Shown: positions 26,242 through 35,556 of the stretch, in pieces | Numbering within the stretch: position 1 is the stretch's first letter | How the letters are laid out: each line of letters opens with the position of its first letter | The notes under the pieces: generated by a model | Database searches by the model: none | What the model was told of the DNA's origin: nothing | What the model saw: the letters and a program-made list of their open reading frames with translations, nothing else | Source of the DNA: JBHOQS01 sp042408875 | GTDB taxonomy: Bacteria > Chloroflexota > UBA11872 > JBHOQS01 | Reading direction: 5' to 3' | Assembly (NCBI GenBank): GCA_042408875.1 | Contig: JBHOQS010000027.1 | Span: 124,001 to 188,000, forward strand | DNA length: 64,000 nucleotides | Position numbers and translations under genes: made by a program

Positions 26242-27672
26242 TTACGCCCTGCGCTGCCCGGCCGGCTGCCTGGGCCTGGGCGCATGCTTGTCGGCCCATG
26301 CCATCACCGACGTGAGGTCGAAACGCTGCACCGTCTGCGGATTCTTCTGCTGCTCCAGCCACTTGTTCAGCGCGTTACGCTTGAGCTGCTCGAGCTGGTC
26401 GCTCTCGACCGGCCGGCTGGCTGCCCGCTCATCCACACGGATCACATGGTAGCCGAACTGCGTCTGCACCGGCTTCGAGAGCTGGCCCGGCTGGAGCGCG
26501 AAGGCGGCCTCCTCGAACTCCGTCACCATGAGGCCGCGCGGGAACCAGCCGAGGTCGCCCCCTTGATCCTTTGTGCCAGGGTCCTGCGAGACCTCCGCAG
26601 CTATATCCTCGAAGCGCTCGCCAGCCTCGATGCGGCGGATCACCTCACGCGCCTTCTCCTCATCGGGCACCAGAATGTGCCGCGCGTGCACCTGCTCCTG
26701 GGCAGCAGGGATCTGCTCGGCTAACTGCTGGCGGAGCTTCTCTTTCAGGAGATCAGCCTCGATCGTCCGACGCAGATATCCCTCGGAGACTCCCGTAGCC
26801 TGGAGGAAGTCTCGCAGCCGGCTCTGCAGGAGCGTGCGCGCCGGTGTTGGAATGGCCCGCGATGTCGGTGTCGGGGGAGCCGTTGCCGCGGCCACCCCGG
26901 TGGCCGCGGCATCCAGCTGTTCAGCGCCTGCCCCCGCCGGTGCTGCCGTAGGCGAGGATTCCGGCGTGGGCACCGCGCCCTCGTCCGGCGGCGCGAAACG
27001 CTTCTGGAGCTCAGCGTCGATCTCTTCTTTCGACACCGTCACCCCCCGCTTTTTCGCCTCCTGCCGGACCAGTTCCTCGTCGATCAGGAGCTCAAGGGTA
27101 TTGGCGTTCACCGAGAAGAGTTGCTCCTGGACCTGGATGAGCTGCTGCTGGGCGAGCTGGCGCGCCGGATCGTTCTGCGGGCGCATACTGGCGAACACCT
27201 GAAGGTTCTGGAACTCGCTGCGCAGGCGGTTACGTTCGAAGCCGAGGCGGGTAGCGTAGGTGCGCAGGCTGATCTCGGTGCCATTCACCGTCGCCACCGG
27301 GCTCATGCCGGGCAGGATCTCATCGGCGACAAAGGCCACGGCCAGAATGACGGCCACGAGGCTGAACACAAGCACGCCGCCAAGCATGGCAAGGCGGCGC
27401 TGCAAAGCCTCTTTCTCGCTGCGGGTGAGATGCCTGCCCCAGCCGAAGAGGAGAGCGCGGCCATCGCGGGCACGGGCCGCGCGAAGCTGCGCCTGCTGCC
27501 GGGCGTCCAGGCGGGTCTGCCTGCGACGCTGCTGCTTCGCGACGGACCGCGCGAGCGCGCCGCGCCGCGCGTTCACAAGCTTCCCTGGCGCGTCCTGCTG
27601 GCTGGATGCTTCTTTGTGATGTAGAAAACGATTAAGAATAAGAATCTGACGTTTGCGGAGAAGATCAAGCAC
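26242..27672 (-). CDS. Membrane-anchored parvulin-type peptidyl-prolyl isomerase
   Basis: About 476 residues. A very basic cytoplasmic N-terminus (ARRGALARSVAKQQRRRQ) is followed by one membrane segment (LGGVLVFSLVAVILAVAFV), then a SurA-like N domain, a Pro/Thr/Ala-rich linker, and the parvulin domain with ARHILV, DPGTKDQGGDLGWF and FGYHVIRV. It should work outside the membrane, folding exported proteins like PrsA. The start is uncertain: I chose GTG at 27672 because GGAAGGAG lies eight bases upstream; GTG at 27747 and later codons are alternatives. The basic tail before the anchor is unusual in length. Confidence 0.8.
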   Translation of the reverse strand: MLDLLRKRQILILNRFLHHKEASSQQDAPGKLVNARRGALARSVAKQQRRRQTRLDARQQAQLRAARARDGRALLFGWGRHLTRSEKEALQRRLAMLGGVLVFSLVAVILAVAFVADEILPGMSPVATVNGTEISLRTYATRLGFERNRLRSEFQNLQVFASMRPQNDPARQLAQQQLIQVQEQLFSVNANTLELLIDEELVRQEAKKRGVTVSKEEIDAELQKRFAPPDEGAVPTPESSPTAAPAGAGAEQLDAAATGVAAATAPPTPTSRAIPTPARTLLQSRLRDFLQATGVSEGYLRRTIEADLLKEKLRQQLAEQIPAAQEQVHARHILVPDEEKAREVIRRIEAGERFEDIAAEVSQDPGTKDQGGDLGWFPRGLMVTEFEEAAFALQPGQLSKPVQTQFGYHVIRVDERAASRPVESDQLEQLKRNALNKWLEQQKNPQTVQRFDLTSVMAWADKHAPRPRQPAGQRRA

Positions 27673-27824
27673 CAGCGGTGCTCCTTCCTGACCTGCCCGC
27701 GCTGCGAGCCCCACCGCACGTCCCAGCCAGAGCACCGCCAGTGGCACTGAGCGTGAGAGAAGATGTCATGCCAGAGACAGGGGAGAGCGGGATCCTCCCG
27801 ACCAGCCGCATCACGTACGGGCAC

Positions 27825-27854
27825 AGCCGTACGCGGGCTGGCCCGCGTACGGCT
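27825..27854 (-). terminator. Perfect 14-bp hairpin after rpsR
   Basis: AGCCGTACGCGGGC and its exact complement are separated by two bases, beginning six bases after the rpsR stop. No T-run follows, so it may act as a processing or pausing hairpin more than a classic terminator. Confidence 0.6.
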
Positions 27855-27859
27855 CCTGC

Positions 27860-28276
27860 TCAGCTCGGCAGGCCCATCAGGCGGATATGCTCGGCGGTAT
27901 ATGGCAGGAGTGCCATGTATCGCGCCCGCTTTATAGCCATGGCGAGCTGGCGCTGATGCTTGGCGCACGTACCGTTCTTGCGGCGCGGCTCAATCTTCGC
28001 CCGCTCGGACAGGAAGCGGCGCAGTCGCGCCACATCTTTGTAGTCAATGACCGCCACGCGGTCAGCGCAGAAGGGGCACAGCTTGCGCCGAGAAGCGCGT
28101 TCGCGGTAATACTCCCGGCGCTCCTCGCGCATGCGGGGCCGCCGGGCAGCCGGCTGCGCTTCTGCCTGCGGCGGAGCCTCGGTGACTGCCTGCTCTCCCG
28201 GCTCCGCCGCCTCCACAGGCGCCTCGACCGCGGGCGCTGCCTGCTCCTCAGGATGTTCCTGGTCAGCCAACGTCAT
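27860..28276 (-). CDS. rpsR: 30S ribosomal protein S18 with long acidic tail
   Basis: A 138-residue S18. The conserved part covers about 60-138 (YKDVARLRRFLSERAKI, RRKNGTCAKHQRQLA). C67 and C70 with C104 and H107 form a zinc site, so this is the zinc-binding form. The first 50 residues are Ala/Glu/Pro-rich and acidic, an extension also met in other Chloroflexota S18 proteins. It closes the rpsF-ssb-rpsR unit, 89 bases after ssb; the usual rplI is not next to it. AAGGAG is four bases from the ATG. Confidence 0.95.
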   Translation of the reverse strand: MTLADQEHPEEQAAPAVEAPVEAAEPGEQAVTEAPPQAEAQPAARRPRMREERREYYRERASRRKLCPFCADRVAVIDYKDVARLRRFLSERAKIEPRRKNGTCAKHQRQLAMAIKRARYMALLPYTAEHIRLMGLPS

Positions 28277-28365
28277 CGTACTCCTTGTTCTGGGTTATCC
28301 TCTGCGGCATTGCCCTGTCACGGGCCTGGCCAGGAGTCGACAGAGGCTCTCTACGCCCCGCAGCC

Positions 28366-28782
28366 TCAGCGGCCGGGCCCATCGAAGGGCAGGTCGTCAG
28401 GCTCGACCATCGGGCCGTAATCCAGGTCGTCGGCCGGTGCCTCGCGCTGGCGGCTATCCAGCATCATCATCTGCTGGGCTACCACCTCGGTGCGGTAGCG
28501 TTTCTGGCCGTCGGGACCATCCCACGAGCGCGTGCGCAGGCGACCCTCGATATATACGCGGCTCCCCTTGCGCAGGTACTCGTTGCACCGCTCGGCCAGT
28601 TTATCCCACGCTACCACGTTGAACCATTCCGTCTCCTCGCGTGGCTCACCGTCGGGACCCGTCCAGCGACGGGTAGCTGCCACGCGGAAGTTCGTCACCG
28701 GGCTACCGCTGGGCGTATAGCGCATCTCCGGGTCGGCACCGAGGTTCCCAATGATCATGACCTTATTCAGCGAGGCAGCCAT
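28366..28782 (-). CDS. ssb: Single-stranded DNA-binding protein
   Basis: A 138-residue SSB with the OB fold in residues 1-105 (NKVMIIGNLGADPEMRYTPSG, WFNVVAWDKLAE, KGSRVYIEGRLRTRSW among its marks, given in pieces). The short linker ends in DDLPF, the acidic tip used to recruit repair proteins, but four or five extra residues (DGPGR) follow instead of the tip being terminal. Position between rpsF and rpsR is the standard bacterial arrangement. AAAGGAG lies six bases before ATG. Confidence 0.95.
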   Translation of the reverse strand: MAASLNKVMIIGNLGADPEMRYTPSGSPVTNFRVAATRRWTGPDGEPREETEWFNVVAWDKLAERCNEYLRKGSRVYIEGRLRTRSWDGPDGQKRYRTEVVAQQMMMLDSRQREAPADDLDYGPMVEPDDLPFDGPGR

Positions 28783-28899
28783 CGTCGACTCCTTTACTCA
28801 CCTACTCACCACGCCTCACAACTCACTACGCATTACATACTCGCATAACGTGTTGCAACTACTCGTACTCTACGACGGATCGCACGCCCGCGCGTCGTG

Positions 28900-29202
28900 C
28901 TACTCGTCGAGCTTCACCACGACATGCCGGAGGACCTCCTCGGAGATACGCAGGGTGTTCTCGAGATCAGCAATCGCGGACGGCGGGGCCTTAAACGTGT
29001 ACACTGCATAGTACGCGTCCTTGTAGCGCTTGATCGGGTAGGCCAGCTGGCGCTTGCCCCACGGGTTTAGCTTCTGCACCTCGCCACCGCGGTCGGTGAT
29101 CCATCCGCCGATGCGCTCCAGGAACGCCGGGACGGCATCCTCCGGCATCTCAGGCGTGATCATCACCATCAGTTCATAGTCTCGCGGACTCGGATCAGCC
29201 AT
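28900..29202 (-). CDS. rpsF: 30S ribosomal protein S6
   Basis: A 100-residue S6: YELMVMITPEMPEDAV, the GGEVQKLNPWGKRQLAYPI strand (here split for length: NPWGKRQLAYPI) and RHVVVKLDE at the end. The ATG at 29202 was chosen for family length, although the nearest AAAGGAGGAG is about 19 bases away; a shorter spacing would need a non-ATG start. It is first in the rpsF-ssb-rpsR transcript. An extended -10 is about 150 bases upstream. Confidence 0.93.
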   Translation of the reverse strand: MADPSPRDYELMVMITPEMPEDAVPAFLERIGGWITDRGGEVQKLNPWGKRQLAYPIKRYKDAYYAVYTFKAPPSAIADLENTLRISEEVLRHVVVKLDE

Positions 29203-29354
29203 GCTTGCGCGCGTGCACGCTCCTCCTTTCTCTGGGTTTGCCCCGACTGCCGTGCGCTGAGGCACCGGTGGCCGGCGTCGTGCACCCGCCGGCCGTGCGG
29301 AGCAGAAAGGCATACTCCACCGGCTGCATGCCGGTAGGCTGCAATACTGGAGCG

Positions 29355-29360
29355 ATTATA
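29355..29360 (-). promoter_or_regulatory. Extended -10 box for rpsF-ssb-rpsR
   Basis: Minus strand TGC plus TATAAT, in the same context GTGCTATAATCG as the ilvE site. The -35 region (TGCCGC) is poor, which fits an extended -10 promoter. Confidence 0.6.
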
Positions 29361-29432
29361 GCACCCGGCGAAGAAGGGCGGCAAACGCCCGGCTGTATCA
29401 ACATCGCCCTGTTCTGGACAGCTATACTACCC

Positions 29433-30509
29433 CTACTGCGCCACGACGGCTACACGGCCGCCGGAGGCGCGCAGCAGGCGGTCCCGCACCGCCAGAGCCA
29501 GGCCAGCGCTTCCAAAGTCGCGGGCCAGGATAACGTCCACGCCACGGCGATCGAGCTCGCGCAGGGCCGTGTACAGCCGCCTGGCGATGGTCGCCGGGCG
29601 GCGCGCCGAACCGGCACAGACGATCACTGCCGGCAAGTCTTGCAGGAGCGGCCAGTCCTCGCTGGCCACAAGCAGCCCAACCCGGCGACCCTGGCGGGCC
29701 AGCTCGGCAGTACGGCGGCGCATCTCCATCAGCACAGCGTCCAGTGGCCCGAGCAGCAGCCACAGCTCTGCGCGCGGCGCGTAGTGCTTCGCCAGCAGGC
29801 CGGGCGAGGGCAGCCCGGCCGGCGGCGTTTCTCCATGTTCCCCGACCGGCGGCTGAACGAGGCGCGGCGGCCGGCCAAGTACCGCCGCCAACGCCTCAAC
29901 GCTCACCCCACCCGGCCGCAGCACCGTAGGCTCCTCCGCCGTAAGGTCCAGCACCGTTGACTCGACGCCCACCGGCGTCGGGCCGGCATCGAGCACCAGA
30001 TCGATCCGCCCCTCCAGGTCTTCCAGCACGTGGGCTGCGGTGGTCGGGCTGGTGTGACCGAAGCGGTTGGCGCTGGGCGCAGCGACCGGCACGCCCGCCG
30101 CACGCAAGAGTGCCGCAGCGACCGGATGTGAGGGCACGCGGACGGCTACGGTATCGCGGCCGGCCGTCACATTCGAGGGCACCGCCGGCGCTTTCGGCAG
30201 CACCAGCGTGAGCGGCCCAGGCCAGAACGCCCGCGCCAGCATCCAGGCCAGCTCAGGGAGCTCACGAGCAACCTGCGGCAGCTCCTCCGGTGCGGCGAGG
30301 TGCACGATGAGCGGGTCGTACGCCGGCCGCCCCTTGGCTTCAAAAATGCGTGCCACTGCGGCCGCGTCCAGCGCATTCGCGCCCAGACCGTAGACGGTCT
30401 CGGTAGGAAACGCGACCAGCCCGCCCTGGCGCAGTACTGCTGCAGCGCGCTGGATCTTCGCTGCCGCCGGGCGCGTCGGATGGACGCGCAGCACTTCTGT
30501 CTGAATCAT
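29433..30509 (-). CDS. sua5: L-threonylcarbamoyladenylate synthase, two-domain Sua5 type
   Basis: A 358-residue Sua5/YrdC protein that makes threonylcarbamoyl-AMP for the t6A modification of ANN-decoding tRNAs. The YrdC domain (about 1-205) shows PTETVYGLGANA, KGRPAYDPLIVHL, FWPGPLTLVL and APSANRFG. The Sua5 C-terminal domain follows a linker with SPGLLAKHYAPRAEL. Both domains are full length. The nearest binding site is weak before the ATG. It is transcribed away from the following SBP gene. Confidence 0.93.
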   Translation of the reverse strand: MIQTEVLRVHPTRPAAAKIQRAAAVLRQGGLVAFPTETVYGLGANALDAAAVARIFEAKGRPAYDPLIVHLAAPEELPQVARELPELAWMLARAFWPGPLTLVLPKAPAVPSNVTAGRDTVAVRVPSHPVAAALLRAAGVPVAAPSANRFGHTSPTTAAHVLEDLEGRIDLVLDAGPTPVGVESTVLDLTAEEPTVLRPGGVSVEALAAVLGRPPRLVQPPVGEHGETPPAGLPSPGLLAKHYAPRAELWLLLGPLDAVLMEMRRRTAELARQGRRVGLLVASEDWPLLQDLPAVIVCAGSARRPATIARRLYTALRELDRRGVDVILARDFGSAGLALAVRDRLLRASGGRVAVVAQ

Positions 30510-30922
30510 GCTTTTAAACCGTCACGAAAGCTCTAAACCGCTCTCCCACGAACGAAAAATAAAAGAAAGAAGTCGTAAAGAAGCCATACGTACACTATTG
30601 TACCTCGCCGGCAACCACGCGGCTCCGCCCGCGGCGCTGTCCCAGTAGCACGCGCGAGAACGGCAAGACTTCTCGCTTCTCTAGACCCATCATAGCGGGC
30701 AGTACGCTACAATGTTCCTACCCTGTTCTTACTCCTTTCCCTGCTCCCTGAGGAGCGTCGGGCCTTCACAGGAACGCGGCAGGGAGAGGCACACGTCTGC
30801 GCGGCCGAGCAGGAGCGTGCAGCGCGTAGCTGTCTTGTGCACAGCGCAGCCAGGTCAACGATACGGACAAACGGACAAAGAGAGCAGGCAAGGAACGGGA
30901 AAGCGCGAAGGAGGTGAGGTCC
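30510..30922. other. Divergent intergenic region, no gene
   Basis: 413 bases between sua5 and the next SBP. TACAAT at 30708-30713 on the plus strand may be a -10 box; no -35 pairs with it at 17 bases. A short CTCCCTGAGGAG hairpin lies near 30746. No frame looks coding. Confidence 0.4.
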
Positions 30923-32257
30923 ATGCACCGTCAACCGGTTACCCGTCGTGCGCTGCTTGCAGCAGGGACCCTGGGCGGGGCCACCGCGTTGGCCGCCTGC
31001 CGCCGGCAGCAGGCGGAGCCGCCGAAGCCTGCCAGAAAGGCGGTGACGATCCGGTACATCTACGACCATACTGATGTGCAGGAGACGATCGGCGCCTGGT
31101 ACCGCTGGATGGCCGAGCGCTTCGCCGACGAGTTCCCTGGCTCCAAGGCGGAGATCCAGCTTGTGGAGCGGCTGCCCGAGTTGGTTACGGTCAGTGTGGC
31201 CGCTGGAAAACCTGCGGCCGACGCTATCTATCTGCGGCTGTTCGAGGCCCGCGAGCTCTGGGACGGCGGCGCGCTGACAGAACTCACCCAGTTTATTCGC
31301 AACTATAAAGAGCTCGCCCCCTCGAATTACTTCCCCGTGGCGAACGACTACCGTACCGCCGGCGGAGCGCTGTTCGCCCTGCCGAATTACGTCAACGTCG
31401 AGATGGTCCACGTCAACAGTCGCATGCTCCAGGAGGCCGGCCTGGATCCCAAGGCGGCGGATCTCAGGACCTGGGAAGACCTGGCGCGCTACAACCAGGT
31501 GCTGAGCAAGCGCAACACCGAGGGCAAGTACGTGCAGCTCGGCTACCCCATGAGCTCCGTGGCCTGGCAGACGCTCGGCTCGTGGATCTATGCCAACGGC
31601 GGTGAACTGCAGAACCCGGAGGTTACGAAAGCGCGGTTCAACAGCCCTCAGACCGAGCAGGTGTTGTTCTTCTGGCGCGAGATGTACCAGCGCTACGGCA
31701 ATCCGGCGCTCTGGGACGATAGCCTGCGGCAGCCGAACGTGAATCTGTTTCGGATCGAGAAGGCGGCTATCCGTGACCGCAGCTTTGGCTTCGCCAGGGC
31801 GGAGCGGGCCACGCCGGGCTGGTTCCCGTCCGGCGCCGAGAGCTGGGTCATCCCGGTGCCCCGCGGTCCGAGCACGAAGGGTCCGGCGACGGCCATGTGG
31901 GTGAACCAGATGGGTGTGCCCAAGGGCGTCGAGCATCCGGACATGGCGTTCGAGCTCTTGCGCTGCGGCGTGGATCTCAAGGGCCAGACCGTGATGCACC
32001 AGAAGGCGCAGTGGGAGCCCTCCCTCACAGCCTATTACCAGACGCAGGCGTTCCAGGACGAACTACGGAAAGACCCCCTGCTTCAGGTCGGGCTGGAGGC
32101 GTTCAAGACTGGCCGCACGTATCCCTTTTACCGGCGCTACACTGCAGTGACGCGGGAGCCGTTCGCTCCGCTGCTCGCTGCTCTCCGCGGCGAGCGGGAT
32201 GTGCGCGATGCCCTGGCCGAGGCCGAGCGGCTGACCAACTTGGCACTGGGGACGTAG
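30923..32257 (+). CDS. Extracellular solute-binding lipoprotein
   Basis: A 444-residue SBP. Twin-arginine-like VTRRALLAAG precedes a lipobox ALAAC with C26. Mature marks are FADEFPGSKAEIQLVERLPE (in part), GGALFALPNYVNVEMVHVN and WVNQMGVPKGVEHPDMAFELL, the last typical for the helical gate region. The ATG at 30923 has AAGGAGGTGA six bases upstream, better than the GTG at 30914. Gene order is SBP then a molybdenum hydroxylase operon about 280 bases later under its own promoter; no permease is near. The ligand could be the hydroxylase substrate, but this is a guess. Confidence 0.86.
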   Translation: MHRQPVTRRALLAAGTLGGATALAACRRQQAEPPKPARKAVTIRYIYDHTDVQETIGAWYRWMAERFADEFPGSKAEIQLVERLPELVTVSVAAGKPAADAIYLRLFEARELWDGGALTELTQFIRNYKELAPSNYFPVANDYRTAGGALFALPNYVNVEMVHVNSRMLQEAGLDPKAADLRTWEDLARYNQVLSKRNTEGKYVQLGYPMSSVAWQTLGSWIYANGGELQNPEVTKARFNSPQTEQVLFFWREMYQRYGNPALWDDSLRQPNVNLFRIEKAAIRDRSFGFARAERATPGWFPSGAESWVIPVPRGPSTKGPATAMWVNQMGVPKGVEHPDMAFELLRCGVDLKGQTVMHQKAQWEPSLTAYYQTQAFQDELRKDPLLQVGLEAFKTGRTYPFYRRYTAVTREPFAPLLAALRGERDVRDALAEAERLTNLALGT

Positions 32258-32390
32258 GGCATTCTGGGTACTGTGTACTGCGTACGCCACGCCGGGCCAT
32301 CCCGCTGTCAGGCAGGCGCGTTGCTGGATGGCGGAGAGGCGCAGTGGGGCTGTTACCCAGGACGCCCTCCGCCGTACGCAGTTCCAGCCG

Positions 32391-32419
32391 TTGACTGGGA
32401 CTTGAGAGAGTGTTATAGT
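32391..32419 (+). promoter_or_regulatory. Sigma-70-type promoter of the hydroxylase operon
   Basis: TTGACT at 32391-32396 and TATAGT at 32414-32419 are separated by exactly 17 bases. Transcription would begin near 32426, giving a leader of about 107 bases before the CoxG-like gene. Confidence 0.75.
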
Positions 32420-32533
32420 GCCTTTCGCCTCGATATTCATTCGATCATGCTCTGGTAGCCGCAACGGTATGTGATCGCACGTGGTGTTACCCATCGCGTG
32501 CGGACCGCACCGGACAGACGAGGGTGATCCGGT

Positions 32534-32986
32534 ATGCAGCTCGAGGGCAGCCACGCCTTCTCTGCCCAGCGCCAGCGTGTCTGGGACGCACTGATGGACC
32601 CCGCGGTACTCCAGAGCTGCCTGCCCGGCTGTGACGAGCTCACGCCCATCGAGGACGGGCGGTACCGTGTGGTCCTGCGCGCCGGTGTGGGCGCGGTGAA
32701 GGGGACGTTCCAGGGGGAGGTGCAGGTCAAGGACCCCGAGCCGCCAGAGCGCTACGTCCTGGCCGTCGATGCACGCAGCGCGGTCGGCTTCGTGCGCGGC
32801 GAAGGCAGGATCACGCTGGCGGACAATGGCGAGCAGACCGTGCTCACCTACGCCGGCGATGTGCATGTCGGTGGGACGATTGCTGCGGTCGGGCAGCGTC
32901 TGGTCGGGGCCACTGCCCGTCTGCTTGTTGGCCAGTTCTTCGAGTGTGTGGCGCGTCGCGTGTCCGCGGCGCCGCCAGAAGCCTAG
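32534..32986 (+). CDS. CoxG-like SRPBCC protein
   Basis: A 150-residue carbon-monoxide-dehydrogenase subunit G family protein: MQLEGSHAFSAQRQRVWDAL (first strand and helix), LPGCDELTPIEDGRYRV, the VGAVKGTFQGEV strand and a closing LVGQFFECV helix. CoxG relatives help mature or membrane-attach molybdenum hydroxylases. It lacks a C-terminal membrane anchor, unlike the Oligotropha protein. It opens the operon ahead of a large subunit. A weak GGTGATCCGGT lies upstream of ATG. Confidence 0.85.
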   Translation: MQLEGSHAFSAQRQRVWDALMDPAVLQSCLPGCDELTPIEDGRYRVVLRAGVGAVKGTFQGEVQVKDPEPPERYVLAVDARSAVGFVRGEGRITLADNGEQTVLTYAGDVHVGGTIAAVGQRLVGATARLLVGQFFECVARRVSAAPPEA

Positions 32987-33090
32987 GCAGCGATCTCGTT
33001 GGGCTGGGCGCTCTTGGCAGCCCAGGGAGCTGAGCACATGTATGCGCTGGCATGCAGAGAGCCGGCGCTCTCTCGGCGGGAGGCAGGTCT

Positions 33091-35460
33091 ATGGCGATCG
33101 CACCACCGAAGCTGGTAGGAACGGCGGTCAGGCGACGAGAGGACCCACGCCTGATCACGGGCACAGCCACGTACACCGACGACGTCCGTCTCGTAGACAT
33201 GGCGTACCTCGCTGTTGTGCGCAGCCCGTACGCCCACGCCCGCATTCGCTCGATCAACGTGGAGCGCGCCCGGCAGGCGCCCGGCGTCCTGCTGGTGCTG
33301 ACCGGCGAGGACGTCAGGCGGCTTTCGCGGCCGCTCCCGGTCGATGCCGCCCTGGACGAGATGAAGCGTCCCGAACGCTACGCCCTGGCTATCGGGAAGG
33401 TGCGTCTGGTGGGCGACCCAGTGGCTGCAGTGGTGGCCGAGGACCGCTACCTTGCCCGTGACGCGGCCGCGCTGGTTGAGGTTGACTACGAGCCACTTCC
33501 CGCGGTGGTAGATCCAGAGAAGGCGCTGGCGCCCGACGCCCCGCGCCTCTACGACGAGTTTCCCGACAACATCGCCTGCCGCACGACCGGCGGAGAGGGA
33601 GATATTGAGGAGGCCTTCCGCCAGGCCGATGTGGTAATCCGACAGCGCTTCGTCAACCAGCGGCTCATCCCCGTGGCCATGGAGCCGCGCTCGGTCGTGG
33701 CGCAGTACAACCGCGGCACGCGCGAGCTCACGCTCTGGTCCTCCACGCAGATCCCGCACCTCCTGCGCACGCGCCTCGCCGACACGATCGGTCTGCCGGA
33801 GAACCGCGTGCGGGTGATCGCTCCTGAGGTCGGCGGCGGCTTCGGTTCGAAGCTCAACGTCTACCCCGAAGAGATCCTCTGCGCCCTGGCCTCCATGCGG
33901 CTCGGGCGGCCGGTCAAGTTTACTGAAGAGCGCCGTGAGAACATGGTGGCGACCACCCACGGGCGTGATCAGGTCGATTATGTCGAGGCAGCGGTGAAGC
34001 GCGACGGGACGCTGCTGGGACTGCGCGTGCGTGTGATCGCCGACCTGGGAGCCTATTTCCAGCTTCTGACCCCAGCCATCCCCACGCTCACACCGGTGAT
34101 GCTGCCCGGGTGCTACCGAGTGCAGAACCTGGCGTACGAGTACATCGGCGTGTTCACTAACAAGACGCCTACCGATGCCTATCGCGGCGCCGGCCGGCCG
34201 GAGGCGACGTACCTCATCGAGCGCACGATGGACCTGATTGCCGCAGAGCTGGGGCTCGATCCGGTCGAGGTGCGGCGGCGCAACTTTATTCCGGCGGATG
34301 CCTTCCCCTGGCACACGCCGGGGAACTACAACTACGACAGCGGCAACTACGAGGCGGCGCTGAATAAGGCGCTCGAGCTGGTGAACTACCAGCAGTTCCG
34401 CCGGGAGCAGGAGCGCGCTTGGCAGCAGGGCCGCTACCTGGGCATTGGCTTCTCCACGTACGTGGAGATCTGTGGCATGGGGCCCTCGCGCAGCATGCCG
34501 TTCGGCGGCTGGGAGAGCGCGACCGTGCGGGTCGAGCCTTCGGGCACCGTCACCGTGCTCACCGGCGTGTCACCGCACGGGCAGGGCCAGGAGACGAGCT
34601 TCGCCCAGCTCGTGGCGGACGAGCTGGGCATTGATCTGGACCAGGTGGTGGTTCTCCACGGCGATACCGCCCAGGTGCCGATGGGGATCGGTACCTTCGG
34701 CAGCCGTGCCATGGCCCTGGGCGGCACAGCAGTGCTGCGCGCTACCGAGCGGGTAAAGGAGAAGGCGCGGCTGATCGCCGCCCATATGCTGGAAGCCTCT
34801 CCCGAAGATCTTGAATTTGGCGGTGGACGGGTGTATGTACGCGGCGCCCCGGATCGCGGTGTGTCCTTCCGGGAGGTGGCACGGGCTGCCTATCTCGCGA
34901 CCGATACGATCGCCAAGGCAATGGAAGTGCAGGGCCAGCCACTGCTGGGCCTCGAGCCCGGGCTCGAGGCAACCTATACCTTCGAGCCAACGAACTTCAC
35001 CTTCCCGTTCGGGACACACGTGGCGATCGTCGAGGTGGATGCTGAGACCGGACAGATCTTCCTGCGGCGGTACATCGCCGTGGACGACTGCGGCCGGCGC
35101 ATCAATCCGATGCTGGTGGACGGCCAGATCCACGGGGGTGTCGCGCAGGGCGTCGCCCAGGCGCTGTATGAATACGTCGAGTACGACGCCGACGGCAACC
35201 TGCTCACCGGCACGCTGATGGACTACGCCATGCCCAAAGCGTCGCAGCTCCCCAGCTTCGAGCTGGCGGAGACGGTTACGCCGTCGCCCTCGAACCCCCT
35301 CGGCGTCAAGGGCGTGGGCGAGGCCGGTACGATCGCCTCCACGCCCGCTGTGGTCAACGCGGTGGTGGATGCCCTGCGACCGTTCGGAGTCCGGCACATT
35401 GACCTGCCACTGAAGCCGGAGAAGATCTGGCGGATCATCCAGTCAGCCCGTAGCAGCTAG
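33091..35460 (+). CDS. Molybdopterin-binding hydroxylase large subunit (form II cox-like), first copy
   Basis: A 789-residue xanthine-dehydrogenase-family catalytic subunit. The a/b hammerhead opens with RREDPRLITGTATYTDDV; molybdenum-cofactor loops include GGGFGSK and the active-site stretch AYRGAGR at 363-369. True CO dehydrogenases carry AYxCSFR there, so this is the form II/BMS type whose substrates are mostly unknown aldehydes, heterocycles or acids. The late GVKGVGEAGTIA holds the catalytic glutamate. ATG at 33091 after GGGAGG. It works with the small and FAD subunits downstream, in the cytoplasm. Confidence 0.87.
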   Translation: MAIAPPKLVGTAVRRREDPRLITGTATYTDDVRLVDMAYLAVVRSPYAHARIRSINVERARQAPGVLLVLTGEDVRRLSRPLPVDAALDEMKRPERYALAIGKVRLVGDPVAAVVAEDRYLARDAAALVEVDYEPLPAVVDPEKALAPDAPRLYDEFPDNIACRTTGGEGDIEEAFRQADVVIRQRFVNQRLIPVAMEPRSVVAQYNRGTRELTLWSSTQIPHLLRTRLADTIGLPENRVRVIAPEVGGGFGSKLNVYPEEILCALASMRLGRPVKFTEERRENMVATTHGRDQVDYVEAAVKRDGTLLGLRVRVIADLGAYFQLLTPAIPTLTPVMLPGCYRVQNLAYEYIGVFTNKTPTDAYRGAGRPEATYLIERTMDLIAAELGLDPVEVRRRNFIPADAFPWHTPGNYNYDSGNYEAALNKALELVNYQQFRREQERAWQQGRYLGIGFSTYVEICGMGPSRSMPFGGWESATVRVEPSGTVTVLTGVSPHGQGQETSFAQLVADELGIDLDQVVVLHGDTAQVPMGIGTFGSRAMALGGTAVLRATERVKEKARLIAAHMLEASPEDLEFGGGRVYVRGAPDRGVSFREVARAAYLATDTIAKAMEVQGQPLLGLEPGLEATYTFEPTNFTFPFGTHVAIVEVDAETGQIFLRRYIAVDDCGRRINPMLVDGQIHGGVAQGVAQALYEYVEYDADGNLLTGTLMDYAMPKASQLPSFELAETVTPSPSNPLGVKGVGEAGTIASTPAVVNAVVDALRPFGVRHIDLPLKPEKIWRIIQSARSS

Positions 35461-35556
35461 CACGGTACCGGTGTAGATCAGGACGCCCGCAAAGCCACTC
35501 CGGCCTCCCCCCCGGGGGAGGCCGGAGAAGGCCGATCCGGAAAGGAGGGAGTGCGT

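Noticed and set aside
33091..35460. True CO dehydrogenase (form I)
   Set aside because: The active-site loop is AYRGAGR, not AYxCSFR, in both large subunits.
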